A stretch of DNA of 38,982 nucleotides, from positions 1 to 38,982 of the forward strand of contig CAYOOT010000018.1 of assembly GCA_964405665.1 (NCBI GenBank), written 5' to 3'. Made by a program: the position numbers and the translations under genes. Positions 7,321-15,481 of the stretch are shown here, in pieces. Below the pieces are notes generated by a model. The model made no database searches, was not told where the DNA came from, and worked only from the letters and a program-made list of their open reading frames with translations. Within the stretch, counting starts at the first letter, position 1, and each line of letters begins with the position of its first letter. This DNA comes from CAYOOT01 sp964405665. GTDB lineage: Bacteria > Bdellovibrionota_C > UBA2361 > SZUA-149 > CAZDWZ01.

Positions 7321-9717
7321 ATGAGCGTGCTAAATAAAGCTCTTAATTATTCAGTAATAATTGGTTTAGGTTTATTGACCTCTTGTACATCAGCGAACAA
7401 AGCAATCGAGCCTAGTCTTGATGCTAAAGTTCAACTTGATGCACAAAAAACAGAAGCTATAAAGCCAATTGATGATCAAGCCAAAAATTTAAACGAGCAA
7501 ACAGAGCCTCCAAGTCTAGTTGTTATAGATAAGGCTTTGGGTGTTAGCGTTGAAAGACAAGGTGGCACTAATAAGTATCTTATTAATGTTAGTAAGTCTG
7601 ACCCAATTTTTGATTTGAAAAAATTTATTAATCCATCAAGATTTGTAGTGGATTTAGTAGGTCAAAAGATTAAGTCCAATAAGGAACTTAGTTTGAAAAA
7701 TGATCAATTTCTTAAAGCTATTCGTTTTGGTGCTCATAAAGACAAAACAAGAATTGTATTTGATTTGAGCAACAACAAGAATTTAGCTGATGTTAATGAT
7801 GAAATTTCAGTAGAGAATGGAAAATTAGTTTTAACATTAAAGGAAGATCAAGCTCTAGCAAAGAATAAGGCTAAGACAGAAGTAGCTGAAGTGGCTGCCG
7901 CTATACCAGTGACAGTTCCAGCCCCCGTAGCAGCACCAGCTGCTTTAGGAAATAATGTAGCCATTACTGATGTGAAGTTCAACAAAACAAATAATGATTC
8001 AGGTGAAGTATTGCTAAGCTTTTCAGGAAAAGCACCACAATACGAAATCAATCAAACCGCACCAAGCGAATATGTTTTAAAAGTAAATGCCAGTGATATT
8101 TCTAAAGAAGTAAAATTTCCGCAAGTGGCGCCTAAGGGTCTTGCCGGTATTCGCGTAGTAAGAGCTAATCGTGAAGCAAATGATGTTTTGGTTCGCATGT
8201 TTGTTGATACAGGAATTGATTTGAATGTAAAAAGCATTGATAATAAAATACTTATTAATACGCAAAGATCGATTGCTTCCGATAAAGCTCAAGCAAGAGC
8301 TCAGCTGGAACTTGCAGATACTCCACAGGAAAAAACTATCACTGCCAAACCTGCGGTAAAAGAAGACGATGAGGCAGCAAGGTCTAATCCTACAGGCAAA
8401 GTTCGTGCAGCTGATGGGACAAAAGATTATGTAGGAAGATTAATTTCCTTGGATCTTCAAGATACAGACATCGACAATGCCCTAAGAATTATTGCAGAAG
8501 TATCTAATCTTAACATTATCGCCAGCGACGAAGTAAGCGGTAAAGTTACATTGAGATTAATTGATGTTCCTTGGGATCAAGCCCTAGATGTGATTTTAAA
8601 AACAAATGGTTTGGATCAAGTAGCTGAAGGTAATGTGATCAGAATTGCTCCAATTGATAAATTAAGACAAGAAAGAGAGTCTCTAAGAGAATCACAAAAA
8701 GCAGCTGAATTATTGGAAAGGCTATCTGTTGATTATATCAGAGTCAGTTATGCCAGAGCAGCAGATCTTAAAGAACAAGTAGAGGCGGTTCTTTCTGAAA
8801 GAGGCACAATCAGCGTTGATGAAAGAACAAACCAATTAATTATCAAGGACACCAAGCAAGGACAAGAACAGGTCAGAGATTTGTTAAAGAAACTAGACCT
8901 AAGAACACCACAAGTATTGTTGGAAACACAAATTGTTGAAAGCGGAAGAAATATTCTAAGAGATCTAGGATTTCAGTGGAATATGTCCTCAAAACACAGC
9001 CCACAAACAGGAAATGCTACGGGCTTGAATTTTCCTAATAGCGTAATTGTTCAAGGCGCTAATGGCGATAATGCGATGAGTTTTCCAGCGGCAATTTCAG
9101 AAAACAGTGGTTTTGCTGTATCAGCGATTCTTGATTCAGCAGATGGCGCAAGGTCATTGTCAGCACGACTTTCAGCTTTAGAAAGTGAAAGAAAAGTGAG
9201 AGTGATTAGCCGACCACAAGTAGCTACCGTTAATAACAAGCAAGCTGAAATAAGCAGTGTAGAAACATTCCGTGTAAGAACACCTAGCGCAGGAACTGCA
9301 ATTTCTACTGGTTCTGGAGCAACAGCTTCTGGCGGTGGAAGTAACGCTTTTGAAGAAATCAAAGTTGGTATTGAGCTAAGAGTTACTCCTCAAGCATCTC
9401 CTGACTATTATGTCTTGTTGGATGTTGAAGCAAAATCAAGTACACTTGGTGCCTCTGCTCCGGTTGATAACATTCCATCAACCTTAGACAGACAAGCAAC
9501 TTCAACAATCCTTGTAAAAAGCGGTCAGACTTTTGCTTTAGGTGGAATTTACAGACTAGATGATACAGATCAAGTAGAAGGAGTTCCTTTCTTAAAAGAT
9601 GTTCCATTCCTCGGACATTTATTTAGAAGGGTTAACTTTGATAAACAAGATGAAGAGTTAATATTCTTTATTACTCCTCATATTGTTGAAGGAAGTTTTG
9701 ATCCAAGTTTGATGTAA
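7321..9717 (+). CDS. pilQ: Type IV pilus secretin PilQ with lipoprotein signal and two AMIN domains
   Basis: PilQ forms the outer-membrane ring through which the pilus passes. The 798 residues contain a lipoprotein signal (lipobox LTSC, Cys22), AMIN domain 1 (about 64-177), an Ala/Pro-rich linker, AMIN domain 2 (about 211-320), an STN/N0 domain (about 368-450; LDLQDTDIDNALRIIAE), a secretin N1 domain (about 468-540) and the secretin core (about 545-790). The core ends in the typical VPFLKDVPFLGHLF and ELIFFITPHIVE signatures. AMIN domains bind peptidoglycan. Many PilQ proteins have a cleavable signal rather than a lipid anchor, so this one may not need a separate pilotin. TTTAGGAGA eight bases before the ATG is a clear ribosome site. 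A weak promoter (TTGTTA, 17 bases, CACAAT at 7260-7288) in the pilO-pilQ gap may give it separate transcription. Confidence 0.95.
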   Translation: MSVLNKALNYSVIIGLGLLTSCTSANKAIEPSLDAKVQLDAQKTEAIKPIDDQAKNLNEQTEPPSLVVIDKALGVSVERQGGTNKYLINVSKSDPIFDLKKFINPSRFVVDLVGQKIKSNKELSLKNDQFLKAIRFGAHKDKTRIVFDLSNNKNLADVNDEISVENGKLVLTLKEDQALAKNKAKTEVAEVAAAIPVTVPAPVAAPAALGNNVAITDVKFNKTNNDSGEVLLSFSGKAPQYEINQTAPSEYVLKVNASDISKEVKFPQVAPKGLAGIRVVRANREANDVLVRMFVDTGIDLNVKSIDNKILINTQRSIASDKAQARAQLELADTPQEKTITAKPAVKEDDEAARSNPTGKVRAADGTKDYVGRLISLDLQDTDIDNALRIIAEVSNLNIIASDEVSGKVTLRLIDVPWDQALDVILKTNGLDQVAEGNVIRIAPIDKLRQERESLRESQKAAELLERLSVDYIRVSYARAADLKEQVEAVLSERGTISVDERTNQLIIKDTKQGQEQVRDLLKKLDLRTPQVLLETQIVESGRNILRDLGFQWNMSSKHSPQTGNATGLNFPNSVIVQGANGDNAMSFPAAISENSGFAVSAILDSADGARSLSARLSALESERKVRVISRPQVATVNNKQAEISSVETFRVRTPSAGTAISTGSGATASGGGSNAFEEIKVGIELRVTPQASPDYYVLLDVEAKSSTLGASAPVDNIPSTLDRQATSTILVKSGQTFALGGIYRLDDTDQVEGVPFLKDVPFLGHLFRRVNFDKQDEELIFFITPHIVEGSFDPSLM

Positions 9718-9750
9718 ATTATAAGTGACCGTAAAAAGTTAAGTGTTGTT

Positions 9751-11541
9751 GTGGATGGGAACAAGGTAGTTTTAGTAGGCCTTCCGGGTAGTGGAAAAAC
9801 TACTCTTGGCGGCTTACTCCATGAATCAGGGTATTCGTGGGTAGATTTAGATTCCATAATTGAATCTGAGTCTAATCGGTCTATTACAGAAATAGTAAGG
9901 GTAGAAGGAGAACAATCTTTTAGAGAGATTGAAAGCACGATGCTTAAAAAAGTGCTTTCCGGCGATACGCAAGTTATTAGTATCGGTGGTGGTTGTTTAG
10001 GAAAATTAGAAAATAAGGAGTTAATAAAAAAAACTTCCTTAGTTGTCTGTTTGAAATCTAATTCTGATGAGCTTGCAAGAAGAGTTCTGGAAGAAGAACA
10101 AGGTAGCCCAAAACGACCTGTGATTTTTTCTGAACCATCTGGAAACATGCTTGGTCTTAATCAAGTAACTGCAAAAATTAACGAACTTGCAGTTAAAAGG
10201 GAGCAGGACTTTGAAATAGCAAGTATTACGTTAAGAACTGATTTTTCCAGCCCAGATTATCTGAAGGAAGTCTTAGCAGTTTTAATTAGAAAAGCTTTAA
10301 GTAAAGAGATGAAGCTTACAGCAATTCCTTTTAAAACTAAAAAATCTTCAGTATCTGATGCAGTTGAGATAAGTTCTAAATCAAGTACGATAATTTGTGG
10401 ATTAAAGAATTTTTTTCAAATTCTTGATTTATCAAAAACAAAAACAGCAGTTGTTATTGATAAGAATGTAAATAAACTTTTAAATGAGTATATTTCATCT
10501 TCTCTAAACCTCAAAAATAGCTTGGTTATTGAAGTCGAATCAGGTGAAAAGGTAAAGAGTATTCAAAATTTAGAAGAAATCCTTAATCGGTTGATCGAGA
10601 ATGGCTTTAGCAGAAAGGACTACATTATTGCCATTGGTGGAGGAGTTGTTGGGGATTTGGCTGGCTTAGTTGCTTCCATTTATATGAGAGGTGTAAATCT
10701 AATTCAGGTTCCAACGACACTAGTCGGACAAGTGGATTCAGCGATTGGTGGAAAAACAGCAATTAATCTTCAATCAGGAAAGAATGCAGTAGGAACAACT
10801 TATCCCGCAAAATACGTTTTGTGTGATACGGCACTACTGAAAACTCTTCCTGAAAGAGAGTATATTTCTGGCTTAGCGGAAGTGGTTAAATATGCCCTTA
10901 CCTACTCCAGTGAGTTTTTTAATTGGATTGAGACAAATCTTAATCAAATTAAAAATAGAGACGAAAAAGCAATCGCCAAAATAGTAGAATTTTGTGTGTT
11001 ACAAAAAACTGCAGTTGTTGTTAAAGACCTTTGTGATGTCAGTGGAATAAGAGCAATTCTAAATTTCGGACATACCATCGGACATGCTGTAGAAAAACTC
11101 ACAGAATACAAAAAGTTTTTACATGGCGAAGCAATTTCAATTGGTATGGTTGAGGCATTATTTATAAGCAATCTTACTCTAGGACTTAAACAATCAGAGA
11201 TAAAAAGAATTGTTCTCCTTCTTAAAAATTTGGGTTTACCAGTTAAGATGCCTCAAGATTTACTTCTTGGGGGGACTGAAGCAGTTGTAAATAAAGAAGC
11301 TGAAGCAGTTATTAAAGTTAAAAAAGATTTTTTAAAAGATTTGAAATTAGAAGATATCCAGGCAAGTAGTTTTAAGATGAGGTGGGAAGAGGCGATTAAG
11401 GCAGATAAGAAAAGAGAAAGTGATAAAATAAAATATATTGCCTTAAGACGTTTAGGAGAAGCAGAAGTAAAAGAGTTAGATGTAGGTTTGATAATAGGTT
11501 GTATTGCTTGGAACAAAGAAGATTTATTGGAAGTAGTTTAG
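9751..11541 (+). CDS. aroKB: Bifunctional shikimate kinase / 3-dehydroquinate synthase (AroK-AroB fusion)
   Basis: One polypeptide of 596 residues carries two shikimate-pathway enzymes. Residues 1 to about 180 are shikimate kinase: Walker A GLPGSGKTT (9-17), shikimate-binding DLDS, SFREIE arginine, the IGGG loop and a lid arginine in KRPVIF. Residues from about 187 are 3-dehydroquinate synthase: the NAD-binding GGGVVGDLAG, QVDSAIGGKT, and metal ligands Glu in GLAEVVKYA, His in NFGHTIGHA and His in LHGEAISIGM. The start is GTG, and no clear Shine-Dalgarno sequence is seen. pilQ ends 33 bases upstream in the same frame. Separate aroK and aroB after pilQ are classic in proteobacteria; the fused form is known elsewhere (for example Thermotoga). 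No frameshift signs are seen and both active sites look complete. Confidence 0.94.
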   Translation: MDGNKVVLVGLPGSGKTTLGGLLHESGYSWVDLDSIIESESNRSITEIVRVEGEQSFREIESTMLKKVLSGDTQVISIGGGCLGKLENKELIKKTSLVVCLKSNSDELARRVLEEEQGSPKRPVIFSEPSGNMLGLNQVTAKINELAVKREQDFEIASITLRTDFSSPDYLKEVLAVLIRKALSKEMKLTAIPFKTKKSSVSDAVEISSKSSTIICGLKNFFQILDLSKTKTAVVIDKNVNKLLNEYISSSLNLKNSLVIEVESGEKVKSIQNLEEILNRLIENGFSRKDYIIAIGGGVVGDLAGLVASIYMRGVNLIQVPTTLVGQVDSAIGGKTAINLQSGKNAVGTTYPAKYVLCDTALLKTLPEREYISGLAEVVKYALTYSSEFFNWIETNLNQIKNRDEKAIAKIVEFCVLQKTAVVVKDLCDVSGIRAILNFGHTIGHAVEKLTEYKKFLHGEAISIGMVEALFISNLTLGLKQSEIKRIVLLLKNLGLPVKMPQDLLLGGTEAVVNKEAEAVIKVKKDFLKDLKLEDIQASSFKMRWEEAIKADKKRESDKIKYIALRRLGEAEVKELDVGLIIGCIAWNKEDLLEVV

Positions 11542-11560
11542 TTTTAGTGACTTTTAGCAG

Positions 11561-11574
11561 GTAGTAGATACTAC
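11561..11574. promoter_or_regulatory. Palindrome upstream of lipoprotein gene
   Basis: GTAGTA-GA-TACTAC is a perfect dyad with a two-base centre, lying 20 bases before the chosen start at 11595. It sits where an operator or processing site would act. Its role is unknown. Confidence 0.25.
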
Positions 11575-11579
11575 GTGTC

Positions 11580-11585
11580 AGGAGG
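11580..11585 (+). promoter_or_regulatory. Ribosome binding site AGGAGG that fixes the start at 11595
   Basis: AGGAGG ends immediately before an ATG at 11586, which is too close to use, but lies nine bases before the in-frame ATG at 11595. The second ATG is therefore the likely start. Confidence 0.6.
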
Positions 11586-11594
11586 ATGAAAATA

Positions 11595-12338
11595 ATGTCT
11601 ATAAGCACAAAAAAAATATTTGCTAGTGTATTAACAAGTTTAACACTGGCGTTTGCAGCAGGTTGTGGAGGAGCATCCAGTAACAATCAGGGAACATCCT
11701 TTTTGGCATTTGGCTGGTCAACTCTTGATGACTTGGCAGACCCAAACCCAGATTTAATAAGCATACAAGTTCCCCTAGCTACGGATGCTACAGCTCTGAC
11801 TGATGCTAATGGATTAGCTTTGGATGGGGCAGCTTACTATGTAGGGATGGCATTACAAAACAGATTAACAACTCAGTTTATTCGAGTGGTTAGGATTGAT
11901 TGTAATTATGATATTCAAGGATCAACACTATCCGTACCTAGTGACTCACTTAATGTATCGGCGATAATTGCTCCAACAGAAGATCCTGATGCTACAGAAG
12001 GTGCAAATTCAGCATTAGTGGAAGAATCAGGAAATTTTAATTATGTTGGATTTCCGATTGTTTCTACAGATATTCTTTCCTATCTAAACGTTAATAGAAA
12101 TTCATTGCCTGAATTACCATTTAGAATGTCAGCTACTTGTCATGCAGTGGGAGTAACTCAGGCTGGAGATACCTTGGAAACAAACGAAATCACACTACCG
12201 GTCTACTTTCATGATCCTGCAGAATGCTGCACTGGTGCAACAGGTGAAAATCCTGGAACAAGTGGTGGTTTTCAAACAGGGGCAGAAAATGGTGGTGGAG
12301 TAACTTTTGATGATGGAACAACAACATCAACACCTTAA
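11595..12338 (+). CDS. Secreted lipoprotein of unknown function, first of a pair
   Basis: I do not recognise this family. The protein (247 residues from the preferred ATG) has a lipoprotein signal with lipobox AAGC followed by GGASSNN, typical of an exposed lipid-anchored protein. The body is beta-rich and acidic, with Cys in CNYDI, CHAVG and a terminal ECC, and a Gly/Thr-rich C-terminal tail. An ATG nine bases upstream is in frame but abuts the Shine-Dalgarno sequence. The gene lies 53 bases after aroKB and 50 bases before a second lipoprotein, ahead of a strong terminator. Both lipoproteins may therefore belong to the pilus transcription unit, but a pilus role is only inferred from position. 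Confidence 0.75.
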   Translation: MSISTKKIFASVLTSLTLAFAAGCGGASSNNQGTSFLAFGWSTLDDLADPNPDLISIQVPLATDATALTDANGLALDGAAYYVGMALQNRLTTQFIRVVRIDCNYDIQGSTLSVPSDSLNVSAIIAPTEDPDATEGANSALVEESGNFNYVGFPIVSTDILSYLNVNRNSLPELPFRMSATCHAVGVTQAGDTLETNEITLPVYFHDPAECCTGATGENPGTSGGFQTGAENGGGVTFDDGTTTSTP

Positions 12339-12388
12339 TCAAATTAATTGGTTTTAGTGATTTAACTTACTTATTAGGATGAGCTAAA

Positions 12389-13429
12389 ATGTTAGAAATA
12401 AAGAAAACGCAACTAAGAAATTCTTTAATATTAGCAATGGCCTGCTTAACAGCTGGTTATGTTGGTTGCGGAAGCACTGGCGGTGGACAGGGAAAAAATG
12501 ATGCAGGCCTTGGCACTCACCCCGTATCTGATGGTGGATTCGGTGCGAAGCTGACAATCAGTCTTGCTGATGGAACAAATGAGATAGAAACTGGCGGTAC
12601 AAAAGATTTCTTTGTTATCGCAACAGATCCTAATGGCCTTCCTTTAGCTGAGCGCCGAGTTTTTTGTGAATCAGAAAAAGGATTGGCAATCGTTGAGCCT
12701 TCTAGTGGTGGAGTAGCTTTTGAACACACTAATGCTGATGGTAAAATGAGTGGTGTTTTAGGCGGAGCGTCCCCAGGCAGTTACTTATTGGAATGTCGCT
12801 TGGAAGAAGGATTTAATCTTATTGCCAGAAAACATTTTAAAATTACAGGAGATGTTCCTCCTGGATTTAATGGTTTCTTGGGTGCTGCCGGTGGAAATCT
12901 TGGTGGTGGTGTGATTGTTCCAAATCCTAATGCTCAAGTTGGAGATGTTGAAGTAACTTCGATTGGTTTTAATGTTCTTGGAGAAGCAGCAGAAATTAAT
13001 CCTGGATTAATCGACTTAGGTCAAGATACAGATTGTTCCAATGATGGCAGCACAACAACAGATGATATTGAGCCTTATGGTTTTGATCAAGTGATTCTTC
13101 ACTTGAAAAACCCACTTTCCGAAGCAGTAACTATTGATGAAGTTCAAATCACAATTAATAATGCCTCGGATCCTGAAACAACTTTAGGTGTAACAACAGT
13201 TGTTCCTGCACTAACGACAGATCAGGAAGTAGCGGTAGCGTTTTCTGATTTTCCAAATAGTAATAGCACTAAATATTTGGCAGGACTTCCTGGAGTAGCG
13301 GCAAATCAATTTATTGCTGGAACATACAATGTTACATTTGACATTAGTGGAGAAACAGCAAGTGGTGAGGATATTAATACCTCTGTTTCTACAGCGGTAA
13401 CATTTGCTCAAATTGATCGTTGCGAATAA
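12389..13429 (+). CDS. Secreted lipoprotein with Ig-like domain, second of a pair
   Basis: The 346 residues start with a lipoprotein-like signal ending in GYVGC-GSTGGG. Residue -3 is Tyr, which is unusual for a lipobox, so lipid attachment is likely but not certain. Residues about 55-155 resemble a bacterial Ig-like (Big_1 type) domain, with the pattern of a variable-substitution strand, TDPNGLPLAERRV and TNADGKMSG. A glycine-rich spacer follows, then a second beta-rich domain of about 170 residues with VILHLKNP and AGTYNVTFDISG strands, a CARDB-like pattern. TTAGGA upstream serves as ribosome site. Together with its neighbour it could be a surface or adhesin component near the pilus genes. 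No function can be assigned from sequence. Confidence 0.75.
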   Translation: MLEIKKTQLRNSLILAMACLTAGYVGCGSTGGGQGKNDAGLGTHPVSDGGFGAKLTISLADGTNEIETGGTKDFFVIATDPNGLPLAERRVFCESEKGLAIVEPSSGGVAFEHTNADGKMSGVLGGASPGSYLLECRLEEGFNLIARKHFKITGDVPPGFNGFLGAAGGNLGGGVIVPNPNAQVGDVEVTSIGFNVLGEAAEINPGLIDLGQDTDCSNDGSTTTDDIEPYGFDQVILHLKNPLSEAVTIDEVQITINNASDPETTLGVTTVVPALTTDQEVAVAFSDFPNSNSTKYLAGLPGVAANQFIAGTYNVTFDISGETASGEDINTSVSTAVTFAQIDRCE

Positions 13430-13453
13430 TTGACGCAAGATAATTTGAAAAGG

Positions 13454-13484
13454 AAGGAGGCCGTGGTGCCTCCTTTTTTATTTT
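13454..13484 (+). terminator. Strong intrinsic terminator after the pil-aro-lipoprotein unit
   Basis: A perfect 8-bp stem AAGGAGGC / GCCTCCTT with a six-base loop is followed by a T-rich run (TTTTTTATTTT) that ends directly at the ATG of the next gene (13485). The terminator therefore replaces the normal leader of that gene and might act as an attenuator for it and aroQ. Confidence 0.85.
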
Positions 13485-13820
13485 ATGGATGAATCAATAG
13501 ACAGTGATACTAAGAACATTGAGTTCTCCCAATTAATTGCTTCTTTATGCGATAATAAAGCTTTTAAAGAAGCGCGGGAACTTTGCTTGGAAAGTTTAAC
13601 AAGAGATTATTCTAATAATTTAGCCAGACTATCATTGGCAAAAGTATTTTTCTTAGATGAAATGCCGGAGTTTTGTATTCGGGAACTGAAGGAGATATAT
13701 AAGAACTTTCCTTCTGTCTCATTATCAAAGATAATCGAGCTGATGGGTGCTGATTTGAAGGAAGTGGAACAGAGCGAAGAAAAGGTTGTTTCGGAAATAG
13801 AGGTGGAATTTGAAGAGTAA
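13485..13820 (+). CDS. Small TPR-like helical protein upstream of aroQ
   Basis: The 111-residue protein has no signal peptide. Residues about 12-75 form two helical hairpins with TPR-like spacing (LIASLCDNKAFKEARELCLE, then NNLARLSLAKVFF and FCIRELKEIY), followed by an acidic tail rich in Glu. It looks like a one-to-two-repeat TPR fragment that would mediate protein contacts. Its ATG comes straight after the T-run of an intrinsic terminator, and no Shine-Dalgarno sequence lies between, so translation initiation is odd. Its last 11 bases overlap the aroQ start, so the two are coupled. Function unknown. Confidence 0.65.
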   Translation: MDESIDSDTKNIEFSQLIASLCDNKAFKEARELCLESLTRDYSNNLARLSLAKVFFLDEMPEFCIRELKEIYKNFPSVSLSKIIELMGADLKEVEQSEEKVVSEIEVEFEE

Positions 13821-14250
13821 AGAAATTGCCTTAATTAATGGCCCTAACTTAAATTTGTTGGGAACAAGAAATCCTAAAATCTATGGAAGGGATAAACTTG
13901 TTGATATCGAAAAACGTGTAGCCAAATATGCTTTGACTAAAGGCTATAAAATTAAAGCATTTCAATCGAATGTTGAAGGAGAAATCGTCAACGAGATTCA
14001 TCGGGCAATTAAACAAAGTGTCGGGATAATTATTAATGCCGGAGCTTATACACATACCAGTGTGGCTATCAGAGATGCTTTAGAAGTATTTTCCGGGCCG
14101 ATTATTGAGGTTCATCTTTCCAATATTTATAAGAGAGAAGAGTTCCGGCATAAGAGTTATATTAGTGAAGTAGCCAAAGGCGTAATCTGCGGTTTTGGGG
14201 TTTTGGGTTATGAATTTGCGGTTGAGGCGGTTATCAAAGAAATAAAATAA
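13810..14250 (+). CDS. aroQ: Type II 3-dehydroquinate dehydratase AroQ
   Basis: This enzyme dehydrates 3-dehydroquinate, the step after AroB in the shikimate pathway, so it complements the AroK-AroB fusion upstream. The 146 residues match the flavodoxin-like dodecameric type II enzyme. Visible features are INGPNLNLLGTR, the catalytic Tyr in IYG, QSNVEGEIVNEIH, INAGAYTHTSVAIRDAL, and the catalytic His and substrate loop in VHLSNIYKREEFRHKSY. The start is TTG at 13810, overlapping the preceding gene; an in-frame GTG two codons earlier (13804) is equally possible. Confidence 0.95.
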   Translation: MKSKEIALINGPNLNLLGTRNPKIYGRDKLVDIEKRVAKYALTKGYKIKAFQSNVEGEIVNEIHRAIKQSVGIIINAGAYTHTSVAIRDALEVFSGPIIEVHLSNIYKREEFRHKSYISEVAKGVICGFGVLGYEFAVEAVIKEIK

Positions 14251-14307
14251 ATGCAGTTTGTCATTGACAAAGGTATTTCTTGTCGATAACAAATTTCTGA
14301 TTTCTGA

Positions 14308-14889
14308 TTACTCTTCCCTAGATTTCTTACCCAAATACCCCCCATGATGGCGAATTGAAAAATCTTCCTTGGTAAATCCTCTTTTTTCCATTACCGCCAA
14401 AGCAAGAGCATCTGTTAAAGCAATCATCGCAATAGCGCTTGCTGTAGGAGTTAAACCCAAAGGACAAGGTTCTTTGATGACTCCGATTGTCAAAACAACA
14501 TCGGATTCTTCCGCAAGAGGATTATCTTCCAAAGAGGTGACTGATATTATTTTATCAATACCGAGGTTTCTACAAAAATGGACTGTTTCCAGAACTTCTC
14601 TTGTTCGTCCGGAATTAGAAAAGGCAATTAAAATATCTCCTTTACTTACAACTCCGACATCTCCATGAGGAGCATCTCCGGGATGTAAAAAGACGGAGGG
14701 AGTTCCTGTGGTGGATAAAGTAGAAGCGGTTTTTTTGGCAATATATCCCGCTTTACCGATCCCCGTAGTAAATACTTTGCCCCGACATTGAAGCAAAACT
14801 TCTACCGCTTGATTAACGCTTTCCCCAAGAGGAATAGATTTAATCGCTTCGGCTTCCGCCTCTAAAATTTTTCTAAATGTGTTAATCAT
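14308..14889 (-). CDS. kdsD: Arabinose-5-phosphate isomerase, SIS domain only (KdsD/KpsF/GutQ family)
   Basis: The family converts ribulose 5-phosphate to arabinose 5-phosphate, the first step towards Kdo for LPS. The 193 residues comprise just the SIS fold: TTGIGKAGYIAKKTAS, HPGDAPHGDVG with the catalytic His, SNSGRTREVLE, and the C-terminal signature TPTASAIAMIALTDALA...RGF..EDFSIRHHGGYLGKK. The usual pair of C-terminal CBS domains (full length about 320) is absent, and the gene ends cleanly after the SIS signature. Single-domain enzymes of this kind are known, so this is probably functional rather than truncated. It is the last gene of a minus-strand operon, one base after its upstream neighbour. 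Confidence 0.88.
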   Translation of the reverse strand: MINTFRKILEAEAEAIKSIPLGESVNQAVEVLLQCRGKVFTTGIGKAGYIAKKTASTLSTTGTPSVFLHPGDAPHGDVGVVSKGDILIAFSNSGRTREVLETVHFCRNLGIDKIISVTSLEDNPLAEESDVVLTIGVIKEPCPLGLTPTASAIAMIALTDALALAVMEKRGFTKEDFSIRHHGGYLGKKSREE

Positions 14890-14890
14890 T

Positions 14891-15481
14891 TTACTTGCTA
14901 GTTAAAATACCGCTGCAATTTTCACAGTCGACTTTATACACTGTTTTAAGCAATTGTTCCAATGTGGGTTCTTGGGGGAGAGTTGATAATTCCAAATTAT
15001 ATTCAGCAAGCCCATAAGGTTCAATTATCTCCGGGCCTTGAGCATTATAAGGATATCTTCTTTCTAAGGTAAATTCTACTTTAACATTTTTTGCTTTGAC
15101 ATCAGAAAGATTGCGAATATTTAAATGCAAAGCAAGTGGTTTATAGCCTTTTAACTCTTGAATTAGTTTTTTTGAATGTTTAACATATGGGCTTTGAGCA
15201 GAATTGGTATTTACCAAATATTGAACCTCCAAGCGAACGTCTAGACACTGTGAACTATAGGGCATTATCGCTTCTTTAAATCCATCTTTACAAATGACAC
15301 TACCATCAACATCCGCTCCCTTACTACAATCTATTTCGCCATGAGAAAAACAATTTTTAGGTGTAATTTCTTGGAGAGCTTTAATCTTTTTTTCCATATT
15401 GTAGTGATATACTTCTTGTGCAAGAGAATCTTTGGTTAGCAGAAAAACTAAAGCAAGAATAAATATGAGATTAATTTTCAT
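14891..15481 (-). CDS. Secreted protein of unknown function in the pilD operon
   Basis: I do not recognise this 196-residue protein. It has a clear signal peptide (1-21, cleavage after SLAQ or nearby). The mature part has cysteines in KNCFSHGEIDCSKG, VICKDG and SQCLDV, a beta-rich domain with ALHLNIRNLSDVKAKNVKVEFTL (an Ig-like or CARDB-like strand pattern) and a terminal CENC pair. Disulfides in the periplasm are likely. The start overlaps the sigma-54 regulator by 11 bases and the stop lies one base before kdsD, so it is certainly co-transcribed with them. Confidence 0.7.
   Translation of the reverse strand: MKINLIFILALVFLLTKDSLAQEVYHYNMEKKIKALQEITPKNCFSHGEIDCSKGADVDGSVICKDGFKEAIMPYSSQCLDVRLEVQYLVNTNSAQSPYVKHSKKLIQELKGYKPLALHLNIRNLSDVKAKNVKVEFTLERRYPYNAQGPEIIEPYGLAEYNLELSTLPQEPTLEQLLKTVYKVDCENCSGILTSK

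Noticed and set aside
9051..9362. Long minus-strand frame inside pilQ
   Set aside because: Shadow of the secretin coding frame; no ribosome site and no recognisable protein features.
14257..14271. Palindrome TTTGTCA-T-TGACAAA between convergent aroQ and kdsD, also containing TTGACA
   Set aside because: As a terminator the loop is too tight and there is no T-run. As a promoter the -10 match is only three of six and it points into the antisense of kdsD.
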